64,000 nt of DNA from Blautia hominis (lineage in GTDB: Bacteria > Bacillota > Clostridia > Lachnospirales > Lachnospiraceae), in assembly GCA_002270465.1 (NCBI GenBank), contig NQOF01000005.1, forward strand, positions 1-64,000, in the 5' to 3' direction. The position numbers were made by a program, and so were the translations under genes. The notes under the pieces are model-generated. The model saw only the letters and a list, made by a program, of their open reading frames with translations. It was not told where the DNA came from and made no database searches. Each line of letters opens with the position of its first letter. Within the stretch, counting starts at the first letter, position 1. Shown one piece after another: positions 18,196 through 27,081 of this stretch.

Positions 18196-20436
18196 CTACC
18201 ACTCCAGGATTCCGCAGTTTTCATACTCTTTATTTCTGTCATAAGCACTGATCCCGCTGCTGCCGCACATATAGAAGGTATCGCCGATATAGAGGCCCCG
18301 CACACCGGCCAATTCATCCCCGGAGCTGTCCATCCATTTGCTCATACTCTGATACAGGAGTTTCTGGAATCCCTCCTCCGGATCATAGGTGAACACCCCA
18401 TAATACCCCTGCAGTTCATAGTTTTGTGTATCATATACTCCCATACCGAATCCAAGGATATTCTCCCCGGGATCAATGAGGATCGACCTGTAATTATCCA
18501 TCGCCTGACAGAAATCCACATTTTTCAGGACCATCTTATCAATCTCCTTTACCTTGGCGGAGTTGGAGATATCAAACATAGAAAGCTTCAGGCCCAGCCG
18601 TTCCCCTGTGTCCGGGTCAGTCTCCCAGCCTATTCCCAGCAGTCTATCCTCACCATAAAAATGCAGATATTCGGAGAAGCCCGTGATCTTCAGTTCACCC
18701 AGTATCTTTGGATCCGTTGGGTCTGACAGGTCAACAGAAAACAGAGGGTCCATCTGCCTGTATGTGACAAAATATCCGGTGTCCCCCATGAACCTGGCTG
18801 AATATATCTGCTCCCCTTTTGCCAGGTCTTCCACTTTACCCACCATTTTCAGTTTATCGTCCAGGACAAACAGGCTGTTGCTCATATTTCCGCCCCACCA
18901 TCCGTCATTGTATCTGGTAGCCACCACCCGCAGATAGCCTTCATATTCGTCCATGGAAAATGTATTGTTAATACTCCCGTTAATTTCCCCTGCCGCCCCG
19001 GCCTGTATCTCCCCGTCCTTATAGGAAAACCGGACGATCTGGGTCTGCATCTCCTCACCGGTATAATCATCCCCAAAGATATAGATGCTCTCTGTACTCA
19101 CGTAAGTCCTGCCGGACGCCCCAATGAGGGATTTGCTGTCCTGTATCTTATCCGGCTTCTCCAGATTCACGGAGGAAATCACAAGCTGCCCGTTCTCTCT
19201 CTGCGGTATGGCCGGATAAAGCACATCTGCGCTGTCCAGAAGTTCATTGTTCACAGATGGTACATAGAGTCTTGGCTGGGCAGGCTGTACCTGGTCTTTA
19301 TATGCCGGATAGAACTGCGAAAAGAGGTACACATAATTCCCCACTTTCCTGGTGGAATCGTAAATGCCGTCCTGCTCCACAGTGCCCTTCAGGGTTATTT
19401 TGCTCTTATCTGTAATATCATATGTGTACAGACGGACAAAATCCCGGCTGTTTACCATATACGCGTCATCCCCCTGCCATTCCAGACCTGAGTCGTAACC
19501 GCTGGTGACCACACAGAGGGTATTGCCGTCCACGTACATTTCCTGTATGGAATCTGTCAGATCATCCAGGGAAATCTGACCTGCCACAGACATATCACCG
19601 CCGTCCACAGCCACGATCCGCAGGATACCGGAACGGTTCAGCGTATAGATATAGCTGCCGTCTGTCTTTACAATGTCACCCTCATCCACGCCCTCTGTCC
19701 GCACGTTGGTATCGGAATACCCGCCGCCTCCGCCTGCAGCAGCGCCTGCGTCTTGGCTGGCCGAATCTTCCACAGCAGCTGTTTCCTGGCTTGCCGCCGC
19801 ATCACTTTTCGCCGCACTTCCATCAGACTGTCCTGCAAGATTCTGGGTATCAGACATGATTTTCCGTTCCCACTCTTCCTGGGCTTTTTGTGTCTCTGTA
19901 TAAATCTGCTCATACAGTTCCTCATAACTGCTGCCAGACACATACCCTTCCACCTGATCTTTCTTCTCTGCCTTGGCTTCATCTGCCTTCGCTTCATCTG
20001 CCTTTGCCATATCCTTGGAATCTCTTTTCTCATCTCCGGCATTCCCGCCGGAATCAGAGGCGTTTCCCGCCTGTGCATCCTCTTTTGCCGCTTCAGCAGC
20101 GGAATCCATGCTGGCGGCATTTCCCGTGGACTTCTCACTGGCAGAGCCGGAATACATGAGAGGCGTAAGGTTCACGGCGGCGATCACCAGGATCACAAAT
20201 GCTGCTGCCACCCCGGCAGCTTTCCTGTAACGGAATGCAAAATCTGCAGCAGCCTCTCTCCATCTTCCTGATCTGTCTTCTGCTTTTCCCTCCTGCTTTA
20301 TCAAATTGTCCAGATTCTCGGGATCTAAGTCCTCAGGAATGGTTTCCTTACCGGCTGACTCCCTGATCTTCTGTATAATCTCCCGTCTTTTGTACTCATC
20401 CTGCATTTGATTGTCATTAAAATTCTCATCCTTCAT
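18196..20436 (-). CDS. Membrane-anchored beta-propeller protein, probable anti-sigma partner
   Basis: A 746-aa protein. A cytoplasmic N-terminus of about 75 residues is followed by one membrane helix (AAGVAAAFVILVIAAVNL, about 80-97) and an Ala/Lys/Glu repeat linker (ADEAKADEAKAEKK). A large extracellular part resembles the Beta_propel family, with repeats such as GDIVKTDGSYIYTLN and late YIGDTFYMCGSSGISAYD. ATG 20436 is chosen over a GTG at 20457 because GAGGAGG is 8-9 bp upstream. It starts 17 bp after the sigma gene stop. Position and topology suggest it binds the ECF sigma factor and senses an envelope signal; this is inference. Confidence 0.8.
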   Translation of the reverse strand: MKDENFNDNQMQDEYKRREIIQKIRESAGKETIPEDLDPENLDNLIKQEGKAEDRSGRWREAAADFAFRYRKAAGVAAAFVILVIAAVNLTPLMYSGSASEKSTGNAASMDSAAEAAKEDAQAGNASDSGGNAGDEKRDSKDMAKADEAKADEAKAEKKDQVEGYVSGSSYEELYEQIYTETQKAQEEWERKIMSDTQNLAGQSDGSAAKSDAAASQETAAVEDSASQDAGAAAGGGGGYSDTNVRTEGVDEGDIVKTDGSYIYTLNRSGILRIVAVDGGDMSVAGQISLDDLTDSIQEMYVDGNTLCVVTSGYDSGLEWQGDDAYMVNSRDFVRLYTYDITDKSKITLKGTVEQDGIYDSTRKVGNYVYLFSQFYPAYKDQVQPAQPRLYVPSVNNELLDSADVLYPAIPQRENGQLVISSVNLEKPDKIQDSKSLIGASGRTYVSTESIYIFGDDYTGEEMQTQIVRFSYKDGEIQAGAAGEINGSINNTFSMDEYEGYLRVVATRYNDGWWGGNMSNSLFVLDDKLKMVGKVEDLAKGEQIYSARFMGDTGYFVTYRQMDPLFSVDLSDPTDPKILGELKITGFSEYLHFYGEDRLLGIGWETDPDTGERLGLKLSMFDISNSAKVKEIDKMVLKNVDFCQAMDNYRSILIDPGENILGFGMGVYDTQNYELQGYYGVFTYDPEEGFQKLLYQSMSKWMDSSGDELAGVRGLYIGDTFYMCGSSGISAYDRNKEYENCGILEW

Positions 20437-20453
20437 TTTCTTCGCCTCCTCTC

Positions 20454-20954
20454 TCACTGTAATATCTCTTCCATTTTTTTCAAAGCTCTGTCCAGCCGGG
20501 AGCGCACGGTATTGTGGTTTTTATGTAATATCAGCCCAATCTCTTTGCTTCTATACCCCCCGAAAACCTGCATAGCCACAATAAACCGTTCCTCATCGCT
20601 CAGGGAGAAGAAGGCCTCCCGCACCTGCATATCCCGGTCCAGGTCTCCGGGCACACTTCCCTCCTGGTCATACAGAGGTTCCGTTTTCCTGGTATACTCT
20701 TTTAATTTCCGTTTGCACTTGTTGGACAGGATCTTAAAGATCCAGCCCTTAAAGGCCTCGCAGTCCCTCAGTTTTGTGATAGACGCATAGGCATCCGCCA
20801 CAGTCTCGGCCACTGCGTCCTGGGCATCCTCCGGATTCTTAAGTATATATAGCGCAAAACGGTACATATCCTGATAAACTGCTTTATACAACTCTGCAAA
20901 CGCCTCCTTGTTTCCCTGTTTTGCCTCATATGCCAATTCCTTACAGTCCGTCAT
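20454..20954 (-). CDS. ECF-type RNA polymerase sigma factor
   Basis: 166 aa with region 2 (YQDMYRFALYILKNPEDAQDAVAETVADAY, in part about 28-57) and region 4 (SDEERFIVAMQVFGGYRSKE, then a helix-turn-helix to the C-terminus). GGGAGG lies 7 bp before ATG. It is paired with the beta-propeller membrane protein. A candidate self-activated promoter, with TGCAAC at 21064-21069 on the - strand, lies about 110 bp upstream. Confidence 0.9.
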   Translation of the reverse strand: MTDCKELAYEAKQGNKEAFAELYKAVYQDMYRFALYILKNPEDAQDAVAETVADAYASITKLRDCEAFKGWIFKILSNKCKRKLKEYTRKTEPLYDQEGSVPGDLDRDMQVREAFFSLSDEERFIVAMQVFGGYRSKEIGLILHKNHNTVRSRLDRALKKMEEILQ

Positions 20955-21034
20955 GCCGCCACCTCCCTTTCTCTTTCATATATTCCTTCTTATACGCACG
21001 GCACCCCTTATGCCGCTCATTCCCTTTTATTATA

Positions 21035-21069
21035 TAAATATAGTGTTCGATTTGCATCTTTTTGTTGCA
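21035..21069 (-). promoter_or_regulatory. Candidate ECF-type promoter of the sigma gene
   Basis: On the - strand TGCAAC followed by AAAAA (an ECF-like -35) is followed about 14-16 bases later by TCGAACA. Many ECF factors drive their own genes from such sites. No consensus for this factor is known, so this is a weak call. Confidence 0.3.
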
Positions 21070-21100
21070 TTCAGCCGGTAAAAATATTTTTTATTTATTT

Positions 21101-21155
21101 TGCAAAGTTCGCTTGACATTTTTTGCAAAGTTTACTATACTTAAAATGCAAAGTT
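21101..21155 (+). promoter_or_regulatory. Promoter with three 23-bp-spaced operator-like repeats
   Basis: A near-ideal promoter, TTGACA (21113-21118), 17 bp, TATACT (21136-21141), is overlapped by three direct copies of TGCAAAGTT at 21101, 21124 and 21147, exactly 23 bp apart. Each is followed by CGCT, TACT or AACT. The repeats cover the -35, the spacer and the start region, so a protein bound there should block transcription. The natural candidate is the XRE regulator encoded just downstream. Confidence 0.75.
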
Positions 21156-21190
21156 AACTATGCATTTTATAAAAAGGAGCTGATAGGAAA

Positions 21191-21409
21191 TTGCGCACAA
21201 AGATACGTGAACTGCGGAAAGCCCGCAGGCTCTCCCAGGAAGAATTGGCCTACGCAGTAGGAACCACAAGACAGACCATCACATCCATCGAGGTGGGTAA
21301 GTATACCGCATCCCTTGTCCTGGCCTACAAGATAGCACATTATTTTGGTCTTACCATTGAAGAAGTTTTTGATTTTTCAGATGTAGATATTACGGATCAG
21401 GAGGTTTAA
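21191..21409 (+). CDS. XRE-family helix-turn-helix regulator
   Basis: A 72-aa single-domain DNA-binding protein: RELRKARRLSQEELA, TTRQTITSIEVGKY (recognition helix) and the C-terminal LTIEEVFDF tail. It starts at TTG (21191), with AAGGAGC about 10 bp upstream; no ATG fits. The next gene starts 4 bp after its stop and encodes a small membrane protein. This two-gene arrangement is common in Firmicutes. Probable autorepressor through the triple repeat in its promoter. Confidence 0.9.
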   Translation: MRTKIRELRKARRLSQEELAYAVGTTRQTITSIEVGKYTASLVLAYKIAHYFGLTIEEVFDFSDVDITDQEV

Positions 21410-21413
21410 CATT

Positions 21414-21860
21414 ATGGAAAGATATAAAAAGACCTTGAAAACAAGAATTGCACTGTTCAGAATCGTCATCCTTCTGAACGTCATCTTATCTGTAACCCTG
21501 CGTTTAATGGATAACAAAGGGAAAATTCCCAATACCGTTAGAAATATTACGGACTTCCAGACCGGCTTCATGCTGGGCCTGGCTATTGTATCTCTCTTTA
21601 TACTTATAAAATACTGCAAGCTGCTGAAAAATGAACGGATGCTTAGGGAAGCTTACCTTAAAGAAACAGACGAAAGGATGATCCTGATACGCTCCAAAGC
21701 AGGTATGCCTGCCCTCCTCATCACATCTGTGATCATGATCTTTGCAGGTATTATAGCCGGTTATTTTAATATTATCGTTTTCTACTCTCTTTTAGCCGCA
21801 GGGGTATGTCAGCTTCTTTTAGGAGTCTGTCTGAAATTCTATTATATGCACAAACTGTAA
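21414..21860 (+). CDS. Small membrane protein paired with XRE regulator
   Basis: 148 aa with four hydrophobic helices (about residues 12-29, 49-65, 97-116 and 121-140) and a charged middle (KNERMLREAYLKETDERM). I do not recognise a named enzyme family. Similar membrane proteins often follow small XRE regulators and are controlled by them. GATCAGGAGG lies just upstream, inside the regulator tail. Confidence 0.75.
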   Translation: MERYKKTLKTRIALFRIVILLNVILSVTLRLMDNKGKIPNTVRNITDFQTGFMLGLAIVSLFILIKYCKLLKNERMLREAYLKETDERMILIRSKAGMPALLITSVIMIFAGIIAGYFNIIVFYSLLAAGVCQLLLGVCLKFYYMHKL

Positions 21861-21867
21861 TACTAAA

Positions 21868-21904
21868 AGAGGAAGAGTGCAGCCACACTCTTCCTCTTTT
21901 TCCT
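21868..21904. terminator. Bidirectional terminator
   Basis: Stem GAGGAAGAGTG/CACTCTTCCTC with a short loop, followed by TTTT on both strands. It separates the small membrane protein gene (+) from the aminopeptidase gene (-). Confidence 0.8.
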
Positions 21905-22013
21905 ACCGGAAGTTCTCCGGATTCAACCCTTTTCCTCTTTTTCCTACCGGAGGTTCTCCGGGTTCAACCCTTTTCCTCTTTTTCCTACCGGAGGTTCTCC
22001 GGGTTCAACCCTT
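21891..22013. repeat. Three 41-bp tandem repeats spanning the aminopeptidase stop
   Basis: Units at 21891-21931, 21932-21972 and 21973-22013. Each contains CCTACCGGAGGTTCTCC. The third unit encodes the last residues GLNPENLR and the stop of the aminopeptidase. The two further units repeat that tail and stop after the gene; the most distal unit has two base changes. Confidence 0.9.
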
Positions 22014-23100
22014 CCAGCTCAGGCACCACAAAGCGCCCGTCCCTGCGTATCAGCACATCGTCAAAATAAATATCACCACCGCCGTACTCCGGCCTCTGTA
22101 TCAGCACCAGATCCCAGTGGATCGCCGATACATTTCCGTTCCAGGCATCATCATAGCAGCTTCCCGGTGTAAAATGAATAGAACCCTGAATCTTTTCATC
22201 AAACAGGATATCCTTCATAGGGTGAAGGATAAAAGGATTCACCCCTATGGCAAATTCCCCTACATAACGCGCGCCCTCATCCATATCAAAGATTCCATTG
22301 ATGCGCTCCGTGTCATTGGCCTCTGCCTTCACGATCTTTCCATTTTCAAATGTGAGTGTCACATTCTCGAATACAAACCCCTGATAGGAGGAGGCTGCAT
22401 TGTAACGGATGGTACCGTTGACAGATTCCCTGACCGGTGCCGTAAATACTTCACCGTCAGGAATATTGCTCTCACCGCTGCATGGGACCGCCGGTATATC
22501 CTTAATGGAGAAAGTCAGGTCTGTGCCGGGGGCTGTGATCCGTACCCGGTCAGTGCGCTGCATATACTCCACCAGATTCTCCATAGCCCTGCCCATCTTG
22601 CTGTAATCCAGTGTACATACATCAAAGTAAAAATCTTCAAAGGCTTCCGTGCTGGTGCCGGATAACTGCGCCATAGCATCATTGGGATAGCGCAGGACCA
22701 CCCATTTTGTCTTTGCCACCCTCACCTCATGGTGTACCGGGGTATTATAGTATTTATCATAGACAGCCATGTTTTCTTTCGGTACATCGGACAGCTCTGT
22801 AATATTGTCCGCGCCCCTGACTCCAATATAGCAGTCCATGGCCTCCATCTCTTCCCTGTCCACCTTTGCCATAAGTTCGATCTGCTCTTTGGTACAGTTA
22901 AGCAGCATCTCCCTCTGGACTTTCGGGTCCGTAAAGTGGGGGAACGGCATCCCGCCCGCCCGGTATACTTCCCGGATGAGCTGTTTCGCAAGCTCAGTGG
23001 TAGAATAGCCCGTATAATGGATATAGACCTTTTCACCCTTCTGCACATGGCAGGAGTGATTTACCAGTCCGTACGCTAGTTTCCTGATTCTCTCATCCAT
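21985..23100 (-). CDS. Aminopeptidase, M29 (AmpS/PepS) family
   Basis: A metal-dependent cytoplasmic aminopeptidase, 371 aa. Family features are VQKGEKVYIHYTG near residue 22, VRGADNITELSDVP near 105, FENGKIVKAEAND, the YVGEFAIGVNPFI block and the C-terminal AIHWDLVLIQRPEYGGG segment carrying metal-ligand His and Asp. ATG 23100 was chosen (AGCAGGA about 9 bp upstream) because M29 proteins begin about here. The last nine codons lie inside a triplicated 41-bp repeat. Confidence 0.9.
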   Translation of the reverse strand: MDERIRKLAYGLVNHSCHVQKGEKVYIHYTGYSTTELAKQLIREVYRAGGMPFPHFTDPKVQREMLLNCTKEQIELMAKVDREEMEAMDCYIGVRGADNITELSDVPKENMAVYDKYYNTPVHHEVRVAKTKWVVLRYPNDAMAQLSGTSTEAFEDFYFDVCTLDYSKMGRAMENLVEYMQRTDRVRITAPGTDLTFSIKDIPAVPCSGESNIPDGEVFTAPVRESVNGTIRYNAASSYQGFVFENVTLTFENGKIVKAEANDTERINGIFDMDEGARYVGEFAIGVNPFILHPMKDILFDEKIQGSIHFTPGSCYDDAWNGNVSAIHWDLVLIQRPEYGGGDIYFDDVLIRRDGRFVVPELEGLNPENLR

Positions 23101-23249
23101 AACTGTCATCCTGCTTTCCCGTACTTTATCAGCATCTGCGTCACTGCCTTCCGGCAGGGGCCTGCGCATATCTGATGCTTTCCAAAAGCAGTAACAGATA
23201 CACGAAAGAGTGCTGAACCGTAACGTTTTTCTTTTCCTTTCTGCCGGTT

Positions 23250-25709
23250 TTACTCCGGCAGGTTTTCTATATAACTGATGAATACATTTCCGGCTGCCCC
23301 GAAGTCCCTGGTACTGTCACCTAAACCTTTATACTCTGTCTGTCCGTCCGCCGGATTATAGAGCAGGGTATTATAGCCGTCATACCCTACAATGACACGG
23401 TTGTCATTCTCTCCCAGTGACACAATGACCGGTCTCTGGGCACTGACCTGGTAAAGTACCTGTTCCAGAGTGCACCCCGTCAGGTCCAGCACGGTCCCCG
23501 CATCCCCCAGACTCTCCTGGAGGGCTGCGGTGTCGAGGCTGGCTGTCTTAAAGCTTTCCGGAATGTCATCCAGATTCAACGTCACTTTTGTCTTCTGGTT
23601 TCCTCTCTCCCACACATACTGCTGGGAACGGTTCAGCACAACACCTGTCATCCCGTCAGCCACCTGCACTGCCTGGGCCGGGCTGCTGTAAATATCCACC
23701 AGACTGCCCTTTGCGTAGACATAGTATCCATCCCTGACTGACTCTTTCAAATCCATGTTCAGCACCGTGTCATTTTTATTTACCATAAGCTTTGATTCCA
23801 TCCTGAGCGGATTTTTATTCCTGCTGTCCTCGGAAAATATCAGCCTTGTGATATTTGCCTGCCGCACAGTTGTGGCAGTTGCAACGGAGATTACTTCATC
23901 CTCTGCGTTCTTCACATTGTTCATAATGTGCTCACTGGGAATCTCTGTGTACTGGTCCACATTCCACTGGGCCTGCTTCAGCTCCAGAAGTCCCTGCTGG
24001 ATATCCACATCCATAATGTAGACTCCATCCTGCTGGTAATCCTTCACCAGTTCCCCGGAGAATTTCTGTATCCTTATATTATGCATGGCATAACGAAGAC
24101 TTCCTGTGGCATCCACCACAATATCTCCGTCCCTGGCCACACCATAGACCAGATCCTCATTGATAAATCCAAAGGCCCTTATCTTTGTCCCCTCGTCCGC
24201 AGTAATGCTCTGCTGCTTCCCGGTCTCCAAATCCATAAAGGTAATATGGGTAGTCTGAAGCGGATCCATTTCCTCCATCCACGCCACATGCCGGTTGGTA
24301 CCGGACGCTGCAAAACAGTCCTCCGCAATCCCTTCCTTGACAATTTCGTAGGTCTTATCCAACATGTTCATCTGGTACAGGCTGCCGTCCAGCATAAGAT
24401 ACAGCAGATCATCTGTGCTTACATAAGAAAGGATTTCCACATCCCGCTTCATAAATTCATAGGATTTGGTGGTAGGCAGGAAAAATTTTTCTTCCAGCAC
24501 ATTCTGTTCGCTGTAATAGTGATAAACGCAAGTGCCGGTATATCCCTCATGTTCTCCCCGGTTCATGTAACCGTAGAAAACAAAATCCATGTCTCCGTTC
24601 TCCTCCACACGCACAATCTTAAAGTCATGCATGGGGTAGTCATATCTGTCGTCCGCGTCCTGCCCTTCCCGGAAACTGAAAACCTGCGTCATCTTGTTGG
24701 TGCTGGTATTGTATGACCACAGATCCCCCTGCTGCACAAAAGCCAGAACACTTCCCGCCTGGCTGGCTGCAAACTGGACAGACTTTGAGGTAACGCCCAG
24801 GTTGATCTTTCCTGAGGATACAGACACCTCATTGCCTGTAAAGATCTGCTTTGCAGACCGGTTAAAGTCCAGGAGCATAACTCTGGTATCTCCATACCGC
24901 ATACGATAGAACTCATCTACCTGATAAAATTCATCATACCCTTCCTCGTCCTTGGCTGTGATATAGTAAGTCAGGGTCAGGCTTCCCGTGGTCTCATTAA
25001 TGTCCTTGATCGTAGGAACGCCTTTTCTGCTGATGGTCGGTGCCAGGCTTCCCCATGTGACCATATCCACGCTGGAATGAATGTCCACATTGGTAAAGCT
25101 GTTGTTCACCGCAGTGTCATCTGATTCCAGATAGGTCCTCAGCTCCCCGTTATTGTCTTTGCTGAAGGTCTTGGATGAAAAACTCTGTACAAACTCCAGG
25201 TATTTGTCAGCATTGAGGCCTGTACGCTGGATCACTCTTGTGTAGTAATGCCAGGAGCCTTTATCCGTATTGAGGGTAAAGACCAAGGAATATTCCTGAT
25301 TCATCAAAATGGAATTTTCCAGTTCAAACGTGGCAGTCTGTGCACTGCCGTTCTCCTCAAAATTCTTGATCTTGGCATTCTCCACCACTTTGCTGCCGTC
25401 TGAGGTTCTGACCTCATATACAAGACTTTGTATCTTATGGCCGTATGGCAGGATGCTCACCGTCATTTTCTTGTCTGTTCCCACAGGGGTCAGGCTGTCC
25501 CTCATAAAGTCCACCTGCATCTCCTGTGCATAACCGTACATGCGGTTCATCTCCTGGTCTTTGTACATCATGGAGAGTACGGGAAGGGTGGCTTCCTCCA
25601 TGTCCATCTTGTTGTCTGTTGTCTCCTTATTCATAAAACTGGAGAATCCGATAACACCCAGGATAAATATGAGCAGCAGGACTCCCAGCTTAGTCAATAC
25701 CTTTTTCAT
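23250..25709 (-). CDS. Unrecognised 819-aa membrane-anchored surface protein
   Basis: I do not recognise a characterised family. One N-terminal membrane helix (about residues 8-25) and no lipobox. The long extracellular part has propeller-like repeats (GDLWSYNTSTNKM near 345, GSLYQMNMLDKTYEIV near 450). The last 90 residues resemble a papain-like C39 peptidase fold (LEQVLYQVSAQRPVIVSLG, then VIVGYDGYNTLLYNPADG) but without an evident catalytic Cys or His. ATG preceded by GAAGGGA. An inserted element now separates it from the methyltransferase gene, which it once overlapped. Confidence 0.75.
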   Translation of the reverse strand: MKKVLTKLGVLLLIFILGVIGFSSFMNKETTDNKMDMEEATLPVLSMMYKDQEMNRMYGYAQEMQVDFMRDSLTPVGTDKKMTVSILPYGHKIQSLVYEVRTSDGSKVVENAKIKNFEENGSAQTATFELENSILMNQEYSLVFTLNTDKGSWHYYTRVIQRTGLNADKYLEFVQSFSSKTFSKDNNGELRTYLESDDTAVNNSFTNVDIHSSVDMVTWGSLAPTISRKGVPTIKDINETTGSLTLTYYITAKDEEGYDEFYQVDEFYRMRYGDTRVMLLDFNRSAKQIFTGNEVSVSSGKINLGVTSKSVQFAASQAGSVLAFVQQGDLWSYNTSTNKMTQVFSFREGQDADDRYDYPMHDFKIVRVEENGDMDFVFYGYMNRGEHEGYTGTCVYHYYSEQNVLEEKFFLPTTKSYEFMKRDVEILSYVSTDDLLYLMLDGSLYQMNMLDKTYEIVKEGIAEDCFAASGTNRHVAWMEEMDPLQTTHITFMDLETGKQQSITADEGTKIRAFGFINEDLVYGVARDGDIVVDATGSLRYAMHNIRIQKFSGELVKDYQQDGVYIMDVDIQQGLLELKQAQWNVDQYTEIPSEHIMNNVKNAEDEVISVATATTVRQANITRLIFSEDSRNKNPLRMESKLMVNKNDTVLNMDLKESVRDGYYVYAKGSLVDIYSSPAQAVQVADGMTGVVLNRSQQYVWERGNQKTKVTLNLDDIPESFKTASLDTAALQESLGDAGTVLDLTGCTLEQVLYQVSAQRPVIVSLGENDNRVIVGYDGYNTLLYNPADGQTEYKGLGDSTRDFGAAGNVFISYIENLPE

Positions 25710-25727
25710 CTATCGTTCCCTTCTAAG

Positions 25728-25891
25728 GTAACTGTTCACAGTCCAATGTCCCGGGAGGTGTTTTGCGCACCCGAGTTGGCCAGCGCCAAAATGCAATCCA
25801 TTGCATTTTGCACCCTAAAGGGCAGAACTGTGCATCGCGAAGCGTGTTACTGTGCGAAGAATTACCTTTTTCGTATACTATGAACAGTAAC
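25728..25891. mobile_element. MITE-like element with 8-bp target duplication, copy 2
   Basis: A 164-bp element. Its ends are inverted: GTAACTGTTCACAGT on the left, and GTTACTGTTCATAGT read inward from the right (13 of 15 match). It is flanked by perfect 8-bp direct repeats CTTCTAAG at 25720-25727 and 25892-25899. It contains a perfect 10-bp internal hairpin (AAAATGCAAT/ATTGCATTTT) and no gene. Internal sequence matches the copy at 38600-38664. It supplies the last two codons and the stop of the methyltransferase gene. Confidence 0.85.
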
Positions 25892-27047
25892 CTTCTAAGA
25901 ACAACAGTGATGCAAGCGTGGGCTTTGCCTGAAATTCTTCCGCGCATTTTTCCCATGCCTGTCTCTGCTGTCTGCTGACTGTTTTGTTTTCATTTTTTAC
26001 TGCACGAATGAGCAGATTCTTAGGTGTGTGCTCCACATCAATAAATTCCAGGATCTGCGTGTCATATCCTGCACTTTCCAAGATCTGCGCCCGAAGTCCG
26101 TCCGTGAGGATGGCAGCAAAGCGCTCCTTCAATATACCGTATCCCAGTACGGGCGCCAAAATGTCATTCTCGATCTGCCGGTTCAGTTCATGCTGACAGC
26201 AGGGCACGGACAGGATCACTGAGGCACCCCACTTCACGGCTTTTGCCAGGGCATGATCCGTAGCCGTATCGCAGGCGTGCAGAGTCACAACCATATCCAC
26301 ATGGCTGCACCCTTCATAGGATGCGATATCTCCCTGATAAAAATGCAGTTTTTCGTAATGATATTTTTCTGCCAGACGGCTGCATGTCTCGATCACGTCT
26401 GCCTTCAGGTCCAGACCAATCACCCGGATATCATAACCCTTCAGCTCATGCAGATAGTGATACATGGCAAATGTAAGGTAGGATTTACCGCACCCAAAAT
26501 CAATAATATTCACTTCCCTGTCTTTTGGAAGCCTGGGGAGGATGTCCTCAATAAACTCCAGAAAGCGGTTGAGCTGCTTAAATTTATCATAACGGGCATT
26601 CTTCACCCTGCCCGCTTCATTCATAATTCCTAAATCTATCAGATAGGGCACCGGCACACCTTCCTGGAGCAGATATTTCTTCTGCCTGTTGTGTGTCAGC
26701 ATGGGAACAAATGCCTCCCTGCCCTGTGTTTTCTTTGTTTTGATGGTAAGCTTGCCTTTTTTACTAGCAAGAACCGTTCCCTGGATCCCCTTTGCCTCAA
26801 GCTGAAGCTGACGGAAATCCTGCTGCATCCAATCACTGATGAGACAGAGGACTTCAGCCCTCTGATGGTTTTCGTGAAGTTCCTTCTGTCCCACTGTTCT
26901 TGTTATCTGATACATTACCTGCCCCTTCAGTAATAAGGGACGTATCTGTATTTTAGACGGCCCCTCTTTTTGCCGGGGGCCGCTGATGATTACTCTTATT
27001 AACTCTTCATTTATATATAAATCCAGAAATCTTTCCAGTTCTGTCAT
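25878..27047 (-). CDS. SAM-dependent methyltransferase (Methyltransf_32 type)
   Basis: 389 aa. The N-terminal 130 residues are of unknown role. The Rossmann methyltransferase domain has the SAM loop NIIDFGCGKSYLTFAMYHYL (about 187-206), motif II VIGLDLKADVI and motif IV VTLHACDTATDHAL (about 260-273). The C-terminal tail ends in four residues (GYCS) of which the last two or three come from the inserted element. Substrate unknown; related proteins are annotated as RNA or general methyltransferases. Downstream is the 819-aa surface protein gene, formerly overlapping. Confidence 0.85.
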   Translation of the reverse strand: MTELERFLDLYINEELIRVIISGPRQKEGPSKIQIRPLLLKGQVMYQITRTVGQKELHENHQRAEVLCLISDWMQQDFRQLQLEAKGIQGTVLASKKGKLTIKTKKTQGREAFVPMLTHNRQKKYLLQEGVPVPYLIDLGIMNEAGRVKNARYDKFKQLNRFLEFIEDILPRLPKDREVNIIDFGCGKSYLTFAMYHYLHELKGYDIRVIGLDLKADVIETCSRLAEKYHYEKLHFYQGDIASYEGCSHVDMVVTLHACDTATDHALAKAVKWGASVILSVPCCQHELNRQIENDILAPVLGYGILKERFAAILTDGLRAQILESAGYDTQILEFIDVEHTPKNLLIRAVKNENKTVSRQQRQAWEKCAEEFQAKPTLASLLFLEGYCS

Positions 27048-27081
27048 ATTTTCTCTCCTAAACAGTATACGCAGTCTCTCA

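Noticed and set aside
23193-23225. GTAACAG...CTGAACCGTAAC near the aminopeptidase gene as a further element copy
   Set aside because: Only about 12 scattered positions match and there is no arm or duplication; too weak to list.
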